Part shown: in pieces, positions 35,224-44,566 of the stretch
How the letters are laid out: each line of letters starts with the position of its first letter
Position numbering within the stretch: position 1 is the first letter of the stretch
Program-made: the position numbers and the translations under genes
The notes under the pieces: model-generated
Database searches by the model: none
What the model saw: the letters and a program-made list of their open reading frames with translations, nothing else
Told to the model about the DNA's origin: nothing
NCBI RefSeq assembly: GCF_902506375.1
Contig: NZ_LR733284.1
Coordinates: forward strand, 3,556,160-3,620,159
Source: Microbacterium sp. 8M
Lineage (GTDB): Bacteria > Actinomycetota > Actinomycetes > Actinomycetales > Microbacteriaceae
Length of the DNA stretch: 64,000 nucleotides
Direction: 5' to 3'

Positions 35224-36480
35224 TCAGACGGGCTCGATCGCGCCCACCGGCGGCTCTCCGACGCCGACCGGGCCGCCGGTGTCCCGGCGCCGGTGCGCCG
35301 CCGCGGTGGCCAGCTGCACGCCCAGGGTCGCCGCGAGCACGGCGCCCGACAGCGGCAGCAGCTGATCCGGCAGAGCGCCGACGGCGAGTGCGACCCCGCC
35401 GAGAGCGCTGCCCAGCGCGCTGCCGAGCATCATGGCGCTGTTGTTCAGGGCGAGCACGAGAGCGGCGACGGCCGGCGGCACCATCGTGGCGAGGCGGGTC
35501 TGCGCCGCGACGCCGGAGCCGCCGTTGAAGAAGGCGCACGTGAGGAACCAGGCGAGGCCCGCGACGGCGCCCGCGATCCCGGGCAGCATCAGGCCGGCCC
35601 AGCCGAGCAGCGCGGCCGCCAGCACGGTGGCGACGATGACGGTGAGCACGGCGACCGGCCCGCGCCGGTCGGTCACGCGACCGGACACGATGTTGCCCGC
35701 GAGGCTGACGATGCCGTAGCCGAACAGCGCGCCGATCATGGGGTAGCCCTCGCCGATCCGCGGACCCAGGATCAGCGTGGCGTACGTGAAGCAGAGATAG
35801 CTCGCGCACATGAGCCCCATCGGCACCAGCAGCACGGCCAGGATCGCCGGGCGCGTGAGCGGGCTCAGCGCGGCGCGCAGCGACAGCGGCGGCAGGTGCA
35901 GACCGGGAACGCGGGCGACGATGCCGATGAGCGCGGCGGTGCCGACGCCCACGACGAGGAACAGCGGGATCCGCCAGTCGGCCTGCCCGATCACGAGTCC
36001 GACCGGCACGCCGAGCGCCGTCGCGAACAGGAAGCCGCCCATCACGAGCGAGAGCGCCCGGCCGCGGTAGTGCTCGGGGGTGCGCGCGATCACGTAGGAG
36101 CCGATGACGGCGTTCAGCAGCGCCCCGCCCAGCGCCGAGAGGACGCGGCCCGTCATGGCCCAGAAGTACGTCGGAGCGAGGCCGACCAGCAGGTTGCCCA
36201 GCACGAACACGGCGAGCGCGAGCACGATCGTCATCTTGCGCTCCCAGCGCCCCGTGAGCGCACCGAGCACCGGGCCGGCGACCGCGCCGGTCGCCGCGAA
36301 GACGCTCATCAGCTGACCGGCCGCCGCGGCGTCCACGTGCAGGTCGGTGGCGATCTGGGGCAGCAGTCCCGCCAGCACGTAGCCGTCGATCCCCATCGAG
36401 AAGGTCGCGACGGCGAGCCAGATCAGGGCCCCGGCACGGAAGCCGGTGTCGTCAGCAGTCGTTCGCACCAGGTCATCCAA
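35224..36480 (-). CDS. MFS transporter (DHA1-like)
   Basis: A 418-residue major facilitator with 12 predicted helices. The loop 2-3 motif is GALTGRWERKM, and MTGRVLSALGGALLNAVIGS with RGRALSLVMGGFLFATALG fits the AraJ/Cmr-type drug or sugar efflux group. The substrate is unknown. The N-terminus is short and the C-terminal tail has a PVGVGEPPVG stretch. It ends the minus-strand run that follows the GH3 gene, from which it is separated by 63 bp; that gap has no terminator, so read-through from the importer operon is possible. Confidence 0.9.
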   Translation of the reverse strand: MDDLVRTTADDTGFRAGALIWLAVATFSMGIDGYVLAGLLPQIATDLHVDAAAAGQLMSVFAATGAVAGPVLGALTGRWERKMTIVLALAVFVLGNLLVGLAPTYFWAMTGRVLSALGGALLNAVIGSYVIARTPEHYRGRALSLVMGGFLFATALGVPVGLVIGQADWRIPLFLVVGVGTAALIGIVARVPGLHLPPLSLRAALSPLTRPAILAVLLVPMGLMCASYLCFTYATLILGPRIGEGYPMIGALFGYGIVSLAGNIVSGRVTDRRGPVAVLTVIVATVLAAALLGWAGLMLPGIAGAVAGLAWFLTCAFFNGGSGVAAQTRLATMVPPAVAALVLALNNSAMMLGSALGSALGGVALAVGALPDQLLPLSGAVLAATLGVQLATAAAHRRRDTGGPVGVGEPPVGAIEPV

Positions 36481-36543
36481 GCAGAGCGGATCCCGTCGCG
36501 CGCCCCTTTTGCAAGGATTCCGGACGAATTGTCGGACGGCACC

Positions 36544-38787
36544 TCAGCCCACCACCTCGAAGGCGGCCGAGAGCAGCACCTCGTCCCGGGACGACGGCCC
36601 GACCAGCAGCTCGAACGCGCCCGGTTCCACCCGGCGCACCCCCGCCCCGTCGACGATCGTGCAGTCGGCGACGGGCACCTCCAGCCGCACCTGCGCGGCC
36701 TCCCCCGGCGCGAGGTCGACCTGGCGGTAGGCCTTGAGCTCCTTGTCGGCCCAGCTCGCGCTCGTCACGACGTCGCGCACGTACGCCTGCACGGTCTCCC
36801 GCACCGGACGGGATCCGGTGTTGGCGACGGTGACCTCCGCGACGAGGGTGTCGCCCATGCCGAGCTCGGACGACGCGAGCTGGAGCGCGGAGTAGGCCAC
36901 GGTCGTGTACGACAGGCCCTCGCCGAAGGCCCAGGCCGGGGCCTGCGTGAGATCGGCGTAGCGGGTGCCGTGCTGCCCGCGGATCTGGTTGTAGTAGGTG
37001 GGCTGCTGGCCCACGTGCCGTGCGAACGAGATCGGCAGGCGCCCCGACGGCTCGATCGCGCCGGTGAGCAGCTCGGCGATCGCGCGCCCGCCCTGCATGC
37101 CCGGGTTCGCGACCCAGACCACGGCCGCGGCGTTCGCGACCGAGGCGGGGAGCACGAGCGGCTTGGACGCCAGCAGCACCACGATCACGGGGGTTCCCGT
37201 CGCGATCACGGCGTCGAGCAGCGCGTTCTGGCCGCCGAGGAGCTCGAGGGTCGCCGTGGAGCGCCCCTCGCCGACGAGCTCGATGCGGTCGCCGACCACC
37301 GCCACCACGACGTCCGCCGACTCGGCGGCCGCCACCGCCTCCGCGAGCCGGGCCTCGTCGACCGCGGCCGGCACCACCACCGGCGGCCGCGGCTGACCGT
37401 CCGGGAACGTCGCGCCGAGCGGATCCTCCTCGAGGGTGAGGATGTCGGCGCCCTGCGCGTACCCCACCGCGAGCCCCACGGTCGCGCGGAGCCCGCCGAG
37501 CACGGTCGTGATCATCTCGCGCGGCTGGCCGTCGATCCATCCGGCCTGACCGGATCCGCCGGCCCAGTCGCCGAGCTGGGTCTGCGCGTCGTCCGCGAGC
37601 GGACCCACGACGGCGACGCGGAGCGGATCCGCCCCCGCCGAGACGCTCAGGGGCAGCGTGCCGTCGTTCTCCAGCAGCACGAGCGAGCGCCGCGCCGCCT
37701 CGAGGTTCAGGGCGGCGTGGGCGGTGCTGCCGACGACGGCATCGAGGTGCTCCGACGGCAGCCGCGGATCCTCGAAGAGGCCGAGCTCGACCTTGAGCGT
37801 GAGGATGCGGGCCACGGCCGTGTCGAACGCGTCCGCGGCGAGCAGCCCCTTCTCCACCGCGTCCAGGGCGCCCTCGTAGAAGCCCGGCGTGTTCATCACC
37901 ATGTCGTTCCCGGCCCGCACGGCGGCCGCCGCCGCGTGCGTGTAGTCGGGCTGCACCCGCTGCTCCCACACCATCCGGCCGACGTTGTCCCAGTCGGTGA
38001 TGAGGGTGCCGCCGTACCCCCACTCGCCGCGCAGCACCTCGCTGAGCAGCCAGTCGTTCACGGTGATCGGCACCCCGTCGGTGGTCTGGTAGCCGAGCAT
38101 GAACGTGCGGCATCCCTCCCTCGCCACGCGCTCGAACGGCGGCAGGAACCAGGAGCGGAGCTTGCGGCGGGAGATGTCGGCCTCGGACGCGTCCCGGCCG
38201 CCCTGGGTCTCCGAGTACCCGGCGAAGTGCTTGGCCGTGGCGAGGATCGCCGTGGGGTCGCCGAGCCCGGAGCCCTGGTAGCCGCGCACCATCGCGGACG
38301 CGAGCTCGCCGATGAGGAACGGATCCTCCCCGAACGTCTCGCCGACCCGCCCCCAGCGCAGGTCCCGGGCGATGCACAGCACCGGGGAGAACGTCCAGTG
38401 CACCCCCGTCACGGCAACCTCCTCGGCCGTCGCCCGTGCGACCCGCTCCAGCAGATCCCCGTCCCACGACGCCGCCATGCCGAGCTGGGTCGGGAAGATC
38501 GTGGCGCCCGGCCAGAACGAGTGGCCGTGGATGCAGTCCTCGCCCACGAGCAGCGGGATGCGCAGCCGGGTCTCGGCGCTGAGCCGGTTCGCCTCCAGGA
38601 TCCGCTCCGGCGAGGTGTGCAGGATCGAGCCGGCATTCCGCCGCAGCACGTGGTCGCGCAGGTCGTCGCGCGCGTCGAGCTGCAGCATCTGGCCGACCTT
38701 CTCCTCCACCGTCATGCGGCCGAGGAGGTCGGCCACCCGGTCGGCGGTGGACAGCGCGGGGTCACGGAAGGGCAGGACGTTGCTCAC
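36544..38787 (-). CDS. GH3 beta-glucosidase
   Basis: A 747-residue intracellular GH3 enzyme (no signal peptide) with an N-terminal TIM barrel, a middle alpha/beta sandwich and a C-terminal fibronectin-III-like domain from about 650. The KHFAGY element is residues 186-191, the nucleophile Asp265 is in LITDWDNVGRM, and the RDLRWGRVGETFGEDPFL block is conserved. Its ATG overlaps the last permease stop by 4 bp, so it is the last gene of the Opp-type importer operon. This points to import of beta-linked oligosaccharides, with glucose released inside. Confidence 0.95.
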   Translation of the reverse strand: MSNVLPFRDPALSTADRVADLLGRMTVEEKVGQMLQLDARDDLRDHVLRRNAGSILHTSPERILEANRLSAETRLRIPLLVGEDCIHGHSFWPGATIFPTQLGMAASWDGDLLERVARATAEEVAVTGVHWTFSPVLCIARDLRWGRVGETFGEDPFLIGELASAMVRGYQGSGLGDPTAILATAKHFAGYSETQGGRDASEADISRRKLRSWFLPPFERVAREGCRTFMLGYQTTDGVPITVNDWLLSEVLRGEWGYGGTLITDWDNVGRMVWEQRVQPDYTHAAAAAVRAGNDMVMNTPGFYEGALDAVEKGLLAADAFDTAVARILTLKVELGLFEDPRLPSEHLDAVVGSTAHAALNLEAARRSLVLLENDGTLPLSVSAGADPLRVAVVGPLADDAQTQLGDWAGGSGQAGWIDGQPREMITTVLGGLRATVGLAVGYAQGADILTLEEDPLGATFPDGQPRPPVVVPAAVDEARLAEAVAAAESADVVVAVVGDRIELVGEGRSTATLELLGGQNALLDAVIATGTPVIVVLLASKPLVLPASVANAAAVVWVANPGMQGGRAIAELLTGAIEPSGRLPISFARHVGQQPTYYNQIRGQHGTRYADLTQAPAWAFGEGLSYTTVAYSALQLASSELGMGDTLVAEVTVANTGSRPVRETVQAYVRDVVTSASWADKELKAYRQVDLAPGEAAQVRLEVPVADCTIVDGAGVRRVEPGAFELLVGPSSRDEVLLSAAFEVVG

Positions 38788-39917
38788 GCGGTGCGGCCCT
38801 CTGCGTCGCCGCCGGAGCGGCCGGCCGTGCCGGAGCGGTCGGTGCCGGTGCGGTCGGTGCCGGAGCGATCAGAGCCGCCGGAGCGGTCGGTGCCGCCGGC
38901 GGTGCGCACCGCCGTCACGGCGGCGTTCGCGTCGATGCCGCGCTTCTTCAGGGCGCGGGCCCGCTCCCCTGCGGAGCGCAGCCGCGGGTTCACGTACTCG
39001 TCGATTCCGAAGTTGATCAGCGCGAGCGCGACTCCGAGCAGCGCGATGCACAGGCCCGCGGGCACATACCACCACCAGTAGTCCGGGAAGGCGCTGTTCT
39101 GCTGCGCCCAGAACAGGATGGTGCCCCAGTTCAGGTTCGAGACCGGGATGACGCCGATGAACGCCAGGGTGGTGAGACCGAGCACGGCGGCCGTCATGGT
39201 GCCGACGAAGCTCGACGCGATGATCGCCATGAGGTTCGGCAGCATCTCGACGAGGATGATCCGGCGCAGCGGCTCGCCGTTGGCACGCGCCGCCTGGATG
39301 AAGTCGCGGTTGCGCAGCGACATCGTCTGCGCCCGCAGCACCCGCGCGCCCCACGCCCAGCCGGTCAGGCCGAGCACAGCCGCAATGACGACGAGGGGCG
39401 GATCCTGGAACTGCGAGGCGATGATGATCATCAGCGGCAGCCCCGGCAGCACCAGGAACACGTTGGACAGCGCCGACAGCGACTCGCTCTTCCAGCCGCG
39501 CAGGTAGCCGGCGGTCACGCCGACCACGATCGCCACCACGGTGGCCATGATCGTGGCGAGGAAGCCGACCACGAGCACGCCGCGCGTGCCGTAGACGAGC
39601 TGGCTGAACACGTCCTCGCCGATGTGGGTCGTGCCCAGCAGGTGCTGCAGGGAGGGCGGCTGCAGCGTCGCGTCGAGGTGCTGTGCGGTCGGGCTGTACG
39701 GCGCGATCCACGGCGCGAAGATCGCCACGAGGGTGAACACCCCGAGGATGATCAGGCCCGCGGCCGACTTGCGGTTGCCGAACATGGCCAGCGACGCCCT
39801 GAGCTGCGTCCAGAAGGTGCGACGCGGCGCGGGCCGCCGCTCGGCGGTGAGCAGCGCCGCGGTCTCCGGGGCGCCGGCGGCCGGCTGCGCGACCTCGGGG
39901 GGAACGGGAGTGGTCAT
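38784..39917 (-). CDS. Opp/Dpp-type ABC permease, OppC-like
   Basis: A 377-residue permease with six helices and a soluble N-terminus. LGTTHIGEDVFSQLVYGTRG and AARANGEPLRRIILVEMLPN (the EAA loop) are typical of OppC/DppC. Its C-terminal tail of about 30 residues is a tandem of DRSGT-like units encoded by a 15-bp DNA repeat at about 38812-38895 and is not usual for the family. ATG 39917 is 2 bp from the OppB-like stop. It forms the channel with OppB-like, driven by the two ATPases of the operon. Confidence 0.93.
   Translation of the reverse strand: MTTPVPPEVAQPAAGAPETAALLTAERRPAPRRTFWTQLRASLAMFGNRKSAAGLIILGVFTLVAIFAPWIAPYSPTAQHLDATLQPPSLQHLLGTTHIGEDVFSQLVYGTRGVLVVGFLATIMATVVAIVVGVTAGYLRGWKSESLSALSNVFLVLPGLPLMIIIASQFQDPPLVVIAAVLGLTGWAWGARVLRAQTMSLRNRDFIQAARANGEPLRRIILVEMLPNLMAIIASSFVGTMTAAVLGLTTLAFIGVIPVSNLNWGTILFWAQQNSAFPDYWWWYVPAGLCIALLGVALALINFGIDEYVNPRLRSAGERARALKKRGIDANAAVTAVRTAGGTDRSGGSDRSGTDRTGTDRSGTAGRSGGDAEGRTA
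38812..38895. repeat. 15-bp tandem repeat coding the OppC-like tail
   Basis: About four to five degenerate units of CCGGAGCGGTCGGTG on the plus strand, in frame in the coding strand, producing repeated DRSGT/DRTGT. Unit variation (CCGGTGCGG, CGATCAG) shows decay. Confidence 0.7.
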
Positions 39918-39919
39918 GA

Positions 39920-41023
39920 TCAGGCCTCCGTCTGACGGGTGCGCGGGTCGAGGATGGCGTAGGCGATGTCGGCGATGATGTTCGCGACGAGCACCGCCAT
40001 CACGAGCACGAGGAAGATGCCCTGCATGAGCGCATAGTCCTTCGCGTTGGTCGCGCCGAGCAGCAGCAGCCCGATCCCGGGATAGGAGAACACCATCTCC
40101 ATCACGATGGTGCCGCCGACGATGAAGCCGAGCGAGAGGGCGAAGCTCTGGATCTGCGGGAGCACGGCGTTGCGGGCCGCGTACCGCCAGAGCACGCGCC
40201 GGTTCGACATGCCCTTGGCCTGGGCGACGGTGATGTAGTCCTCGTCCAGCACGGTGAGCATCATGTTGCGCATGCCGAGCACCCAGCCGCCGAGCGAGGC
40301 GATCACGATCGTGATCACGGGCAGGGCCGCGTGCGAGAGCACCTGGCCGATGAACTCCGGGTTCCAGCCCGGATCCACGCCCACCTCGTAGGCGTGCCCG
40401 GCGGGGAACCAGCCGAGCAGGGTCGAGAACAGGGCGATGAAGATCAGCCCGAGCCAGAAGTACGGCACGGTCCCGAGGAACGTCGTCACGGGCACCAGCA
40501 CGTCGAGGCGCCCGCCGCGCCGCCATCCGATCACGGCGCCCAGCACGGTTCCGACGAGGAACGACACGATCGTGGCGAAGCCGACCAGTCCCAGGGTCCA
40601 CGGCAGCGCGGCGGCGATCGCGTCGCCGACCGGGGCCATGCCCGTCGAGATGGAGACGCCGAGGTCGCCGCGCAGCAGCATGCCCCAGTAGTCGAGGTAC
40701 TGCTGCCACAGCGGCACCGAGTGGTCGAGGCCGAACATGAGGCGCAGCGCCTTCTCGGCGTCCGGCGTGAGCTGGCCCTGGCTGCGCGCCATGTACGCGT
40801 CGACCGCGTCGCCCTTCATCAGCCGCGGGATGAAGAAGTTGATGGTGATCGCGGCCCACGCGGTGAACACGTAGAAGGCCGCCCGGCCGCCGATGAACCG
40901 CCAGGGCACGCGCATGCGGCCGCGCTCGGCGCGCGTGGCGGTCGTGCCGACGAGCGTCGGATCCACCGGCTCGGGCGCGGCGGGCGACGCCTCGGTCGCG
41001 GGTGCGGACGTGTCGGCGCTCAT
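39920..41023 (-). CDS. Opp/Dpp-type ABC permease, OppB-like
   Basis: A 367-residue six-helix permease. After a Pro/Ala-rich N-terminus of about 40 residues, the first helix and the conserved FFIPRLMKGDAVDAYMAR are seen; the EAA loop reads VAQAKGMSNRRVLWRYAARN, then NAVLP. The end DPRTRQ is typical of OppB/DppB. The gene overlaps the ATPase gene upstream by 4 bp. It pairs with the OppC-like protein. Confidence 0.94.
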   Translation of the reverse strand: MSADTSAPATEASPAAPEPVDPTLVGTTATRAERGRMRVPWRFIGGRAAFYVFTAWAAITINFFIPRLMKGDAVDAYMARSQGQLTPDAEKALRLMFGLDHSVPLWQQYLDYWGMLLRGDLGVSISTGMAPVGDAIAAALPWTLGLVGFATIVSFLVGTVLGAVIGWRRGGRLDVLVPVTTFLGTVPYFWLGLIFIALFSTLLGWFPAGHAYEVGVDPGWNPEFIGQVLSHAALPVITIVIASLGGWVLGMRNMMLTVLDEDYITVAQAKGMSNRRVLWRYAARNAVLPQIQSFALSLGFIVGGTIVMEMVFSYPGIGLLLLGATNAKDYALMQGIFLVLVMAVLVANIIADIAYAILDPRTRQTEA

Positions 41024-41832
41024 CGCGCACCTCCCGTGGTCTGTGCCGCCCGGCGGCGGAAGAACTCCTCCGGATCGGGCGACGCGGCCCGCAGCTCCCG
41101 GGTGTACGGATCGCGGGGGCGCAGGATGACGTCGTCCGCGGGTCCGCTCTCCACGACCCGGCCCTGGTTGAGCACCATGATCTCGTCGCTGAAGTGGCGC
41201 GCGGTCGCCAGGTCGTGGGTGATGTAGAGCACGCCGAGTCCCTCCTCGCGCTGCAGGTCGGCGAGCAGGTTCAGCACGCCGAGGCGGATCGACACATCGA
41301 GCATCGACACCGGCTCATCGGCCACGAGCAGCGCCGGCCGGGACGCGAGCGCCCGCGCGATCGCGACGCGCTGGCGCTGGCCGCCGGAAAGCTCGTGAGG
41401 CCGCCGCTCCATCACGGCGTCCGGGTCGAGCCGCACGCGCTCGAGCAGCCGACGCACCTCGGCGTCGACCTGCTCGCGCGGCACGACGCGGTCCAGCCGC
41501 AGGGGGCGCTCCACGTGGTGGCGGATCGAGTGGTACGGGTTCAGCGAGGCGAACGGATCCTGGAACACCATGCGCAGCTGCTGCCGGTACTTCCGCAGGC
41601 CCTTGCCACGACGCGGGATCGGCTCGCCGTCGAGGAGCACCTCGCCGCGCGTGGGCGTCTCGAGCTGGGTGAGGATCTTGGCGATCGTCGACTTGCCGCT
41701 GCCGGACTGGCCCACCAGGCCGATCGTCTGACCCGAGTGCAGCGTGAAGCTCACGTCATCCAGGGCCTTCAGCTGACCGGATCCGCGCACGTTGTAGATC
41801 TTCGTGACGCCCCGGAACTCGAGCACGGTCAT
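41020..41832 (-). CDS. Opp/Dpp-type ABC ATPase, OppF-like
   Basis: A 270-residue ATPase. Walker A is GQSGSGKST, signature LSGGQRQRVAIARAL, Walker B LLVADEPVSMLD, and the His switch is in ITHDLATARHF. KYRQQLRMVFQDPFASLNPY is the Q-loop region typical of OppF/DppF. ATG 41832 overlaps the OppD-like stop by 4 bp; the frame to 41916 is antisense to nothing real and was not used. Together with OppD-like it powers import. Confidence 0.95.
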   Translation of the reverse strand: MTVLEFRGVTKIYNVRGSGQLKALDDVSFTLHSGQTIGLVGQSGSGKSTIAKILTQLETPTRGEVLLDGEPIPRRGKGLRKYRQQLRMVFQDPFASLNPYHSIRHHVERPLRLDRVVPREQVDAEVRRLLERVRLDPDAVMERRPHELSGGQRQRVAIARALASRPALLVADEPVSMLDVSIRLGVLNLLADLQREEGLGVLYITHDLATARHFSDEIMVLNQGRVVESGPADDVILRPRDPYTRELRAASPDPEEFFRRRAAQTTGGAR

Positions 41833-42653
41833 CGCACCACCACCCCCCGCTCTCCGGTCAGGCGCGGGAAGGAGCGCAGCAGGTCGCGGGTGTACTCGTG
41901 CTGCGGATCCGTCCACAGCCGCTCGGCGTCGGCGAGCTCGACGATCTCGCCCTCGCGCATCACGGCGATGCGGTCGCTGATCTCCAGCAGCAGCGGCAGG
42001 TCGTGCGTGATGAACACGACCGAGAAGCCGAACTCGTGGCGCAGCTGGGAGATCTGCTTCAGGATCTCGCGCTGCACGAGCACGTCGAGCGCGGTGGTGG
42101 GCTCGTCCATGACCATGAGCTGCGGGCGCAGCGCGAGCGCCATCGCGATCATCACGCGCTGGCGCATGCCTCCGGAGAGCTCGTGCGGGTATGACCGGAT
42201 CCGCTGGCCGCCGACCTTCACGATCTCGAGGAGCTCGACGACCTCCGCCCGGCGCTGCGCGCGGCTCATCCCCGGCCGGTGCACGCGGAACACGTCGTCC
42301 AGCTGCGCGCCGATCGTCGCCACGGGGTTGAGCGCGTTCATCGCTCCCTGGAACACCATCGACACCTTGTCCCAGCGGAACCGGCGCATCTGCTCGACGT
42401 CGAGGGCGTGCAGGTCGATGTCCGAGCCGTCGGCGTCGTGGAAGACGACGCTGCCTCCGGTGATCACGGCCGGCGGCTTGAGCAGCCGCTGCACGCCGTA
42501 GGCGAGCGTGGTCTTGCCGCTGCCGCTCTCGCCGGCGAGGCCCACGATCTCACCGCGCCGGATGTCGATCGTGACGTTCTTCACCGCCCGCACGGGCGGA
42601 TCCACGTCGTACACGACGGAGAAGTCGCGCACGGAGAGAAGGGTGTCGTTCAT
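41829..42653 (-). CDS. Opp/Dpp-type ABC ATPase, OppD-like
   Basis: A 274-residue ATPase. Walker A GESGSGKTT, Q-loop MVFQGAMNALNPVATIG, signature LSGGMRQRVMIAMAL, Walker B LMVMDEPTTALD and His switch FITHDLPLL. MVFQGAMNAL is characteristic of the OppD/DppD half. Start at 42653 because CCGGAG is about 10 nt before that ATG; the first ATG at 42662 is too near it. The C-terminal oligopeptide-type zinc motif of DppD is absent. Confidence 0.94.
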   Translation of the reverse strand: MNDTLLSVRDFSVVYDVDPPVRAVKNVTIDIRRGEIVGLAGESGSGKTTLAYGVQRLLKPPAVITGGSVVFHDADGSDIDLHALDVEQMRRFRWDKVSMVFQGAMNALNPVATIGAQLDDVFRVHRPGMSRAQRRAEVVELLEIVKVGGQRIRSYPHELSGGMRQRVMIAMALALRPQLMVMDEPTTALDVLVQREILKQISQLRHEFGFSVVFITHDLPLLLEISDRIAVMREGEIVELADAERLWTDPQHEYTRDLLRSFPRLTGERGVVVR

Positions 42654-42672
42654 GAGGGGCATGCTCCGGTAG

Positions 42673-42738
42673 CGGTCGTTGAGCGAGGCCGCGCGCAGCG
42701 CGACCGAGACGAAACGCGGTGCGCTCGCTCAACGACCG
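42673..42738. repeat. REP-like inverted repeat (GGTCGTTGAGCGAG arms), copy 1
   Basis: 15-bp arms (CGGTCGTTGAGCGAG at 42673-42687 and complement at 42724-42738) around a 36-nt interior with GAAACGC. It lies between the binding-protein and OppD-like genes, and may lower downstream expression. Confidence 0.85.
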
Positions 42739-42752
42739 AGAGGGATGGGCGG

Positions 42753-44426
42753 TTACTTGCCGGCCGGCTTCAGGTTCATGATCACCTGGACCGCCGAGGG
42801 CTGCGTGGGGTCCGCCGTCGCGTACTGGTCCTTCTCGCTCGGCCACCCGGTGAAGGTGCGGGTGTTGTACTCGCCCAGCTGCGGGTGGGTGCCGATCGGG
42901 ATGGCCGGGACGTCCTCGACGAAGATCTTCTGGATCTTGTTGAGCGCCTCGGTGCGGGTCGCGTCGTCCGACGCCTGGGCGTACTGCTTGAGCAGCGCGG
43001 TCGCCTCCGGGTTGTTGTACCGGCCGAAGTTGTCGGAGACCTTGCCGTCGGCGGCCTGCTCCAGGTAGGCGCCGTTCATCACGTCGTCGTAGATGTGCCA
43101 CGGGTTGGAGCCGGAGCCCGACCAGTGCAGCGCCGCGTCGAAGTTCCCGGTCGCCATGTTCGTGAACCAGGTGTCGGCGTCGGGCGTGGCCACCTTGGCG
43201 TCCGCGCCGAGGGTGCTCTTGATCTGCGTGGCCACGAGCTGGATGCCGGTGACGTAGTCGTTCCAGCCCTGCGGATCCTGCAGCGTGAACGAGACGGGGT
43301 TGCCGGACGGATCGATCAGCGCACCGTCCTTCCAGGTGTAGCCCGCGTCGGTGAGCACCTTCTTGGCGCCGTCGACGTCGACGGAGAACGTCTTGTCCTT
43401 GTACTCCGGGGCGATGTACTGGTCGCCGGTGGGCTGCGGAATGCCGGTGACGCTGGTGAGCTCGGGGCCGGCGTTGCTGCGCGCCTTCTCGGCGTGCGCC
43501 TTGCGGTCGACGACCATGTTGACGGCCTTGCGGAAGGCGACGTCGTTGAACGGCGCCTTCGTGGTGTTCACGAGCACCATGTCCGGGCTCAGCACGTTCG
43601 CGCCCCAGAACACGTTGTGCTTCGGATCCTTGTCGACGTAGTTCTTCTGGTAGTCGGTGATGAAGATCTGCGCCCAGTCGGCCTCCTTGCTCTGCAGCGC
43701 GCGGAGGAGTCCGGTGTTGTCGTTGTACTCGAGGTACTTGAGCTGTCCCACCGGCACCTTGCCGCCCCAGTAGTCGGTGCGGGCCTTCAGCACCACGCCC
43801 TGCGAGGAGAAGCTCTTGATCGTGTACGGGCCGGTGCCGACCGCGTCCTTGACCGGGTCCTTGGAGGGGTCGGAGATCCCCTTCCACTGGTGCTCGGGGA
43901 CGATGGTGACCTGCAGCACGTCGCCCTGCTTCACGAACTTCGACTCGCTGAACGAGAGCACCACGTTCCCGCCGTCCTTCTTGACATCGGCGAGCTTGAG
44001 GCCGCCGAGGTCGAGCGCGGGGGTGTTCTTGATCATCGTGTACGTGAAGACGATGTCGTCGGCGGTGAACGGCTTGCCGTCGCTCCACTTCACGTCGGCG
44101 CGCGGAGTGACGGTGAGCTGCGTGTAGTCGGCGTTCCACTCGACCTTGGAGGCGAGCCACGGGGTCGTCTCGTTCTTCCCCACGGGGTTCACGATCGCGA
44201 GGGGCTCGTAGATCATCCGGTCGTATCCGAGCGACATGCCCGAGCCGGTGGAGATGAACGGGTTGTTGGTCTGGGTCGACAGGATCGCGGCGCCGTCGGG
44301 CTTCGCGATCGTGAGCGAGCCGCCGCCGGATGCGCCGGCGGTGGAGCCCGACGAGCAGCCGGTCAGCGCGACGGCGCTGAGGGCCGCGATCGCCGAGACG
44401 ACGAGCAGGGTCTTGGTGAGCCTCAT
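42753..44426 (-). CDS. family-5 extracellular solute-binding lipoprotein
   Basis: A 557-residue SBP_bac_5 protein, the binding subunit of the Opp-type importer. Signal peptide with lipobox ALTGC (about residue 24). The mature part has YEPLAIVNPVGKNETTPWLA, SDGKPFTADDIVFTYTMIKN and TGPYTIKSF. Family members bind peptides, nickel or oligosaccharides; the linked GH3 enzyme favours a beta-glucan-derived oligosaccharide. First gene of the operon; a TetR operator and divergent regulator lie upstream. Confidence 0.94.
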   Translation of the reverse strand: MRLTKTLLVVSAIAALSAVALTGCSSGSTAGASGGGSLTIAKPDGAAILSTQTNNPFISTGSGMSLGYDRMIYEPLAIVNPVGKNETTPWLASKVEWNADYTQLTVTPRADVKWSDGKPFTADDIVFTYTMIKNTPALDLGGLKLADVKKDGGNVVLSFSESKFVKQGDVLQVTIVPEHQWKGISDPSKDPVKDAVGTGPYTIKSFSSQGVVLKARTDYWGGKVPVGQLKYLEYNDNTGLLRALQSKEADWAQIFITDYQKNYVDKDPKHNVFWGANVLSPDMVLVNTTKAPFNDVAFRKAVNMVVDRKAHAEKARSNAGPELTSVTGIPQPTGDQYIAPEYKDKTFSVDVDGAKKVLTDAGYTWKDGALIDPSGNPVSFTLQDPQGWNDYVTGIQLVATQIKSTLGADAKVATPDADTWFTNMATGNFDAALHWSGSGSNPWHIYDDVMNGAYLEQAADGKVSDNFGRYNNPEATALLKQYAQASDDATRTEALNKIQKIFVEDVPAIPIGTHPQLGEYNTRTFTGWPSEKDQYATADPTQPSAVQVIMNLKPAGK

Positions 44427-44490
44427 TGCTTCTCCTTCTGGGCACGGCCATCGTGCGCCACCTGGTGCGGGGTCCGCTTCCGCGGAACTT

Positions 44491-44514
44491 TACTTACTAG
44501 CGAGAAAGTAAGTA
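44491..44514. promoter_or_regulatory. TetR operator TACTTACT-N8-AGTAAGTA
   Basis: A perfect 8-bp inverted repeat with 8-nt spacer in the 140-bp divergent region between the binding-protein gene and the TetR gene. AT-rich against a GC-rich background. Confidence 0.8.
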
Positions 44515-44566
44515 GGAGTGAGGTTACCGATGAGTAAGCTGGATGACAAGCGGCGAAGGGGACGAA

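Noticed and set aside
35293..39081. Very long (1262-codon) plus-strand open frame
   Set aside because: It runs antisense to the MFS, GH3 and OppC-like genes and has only low-complexity composition.
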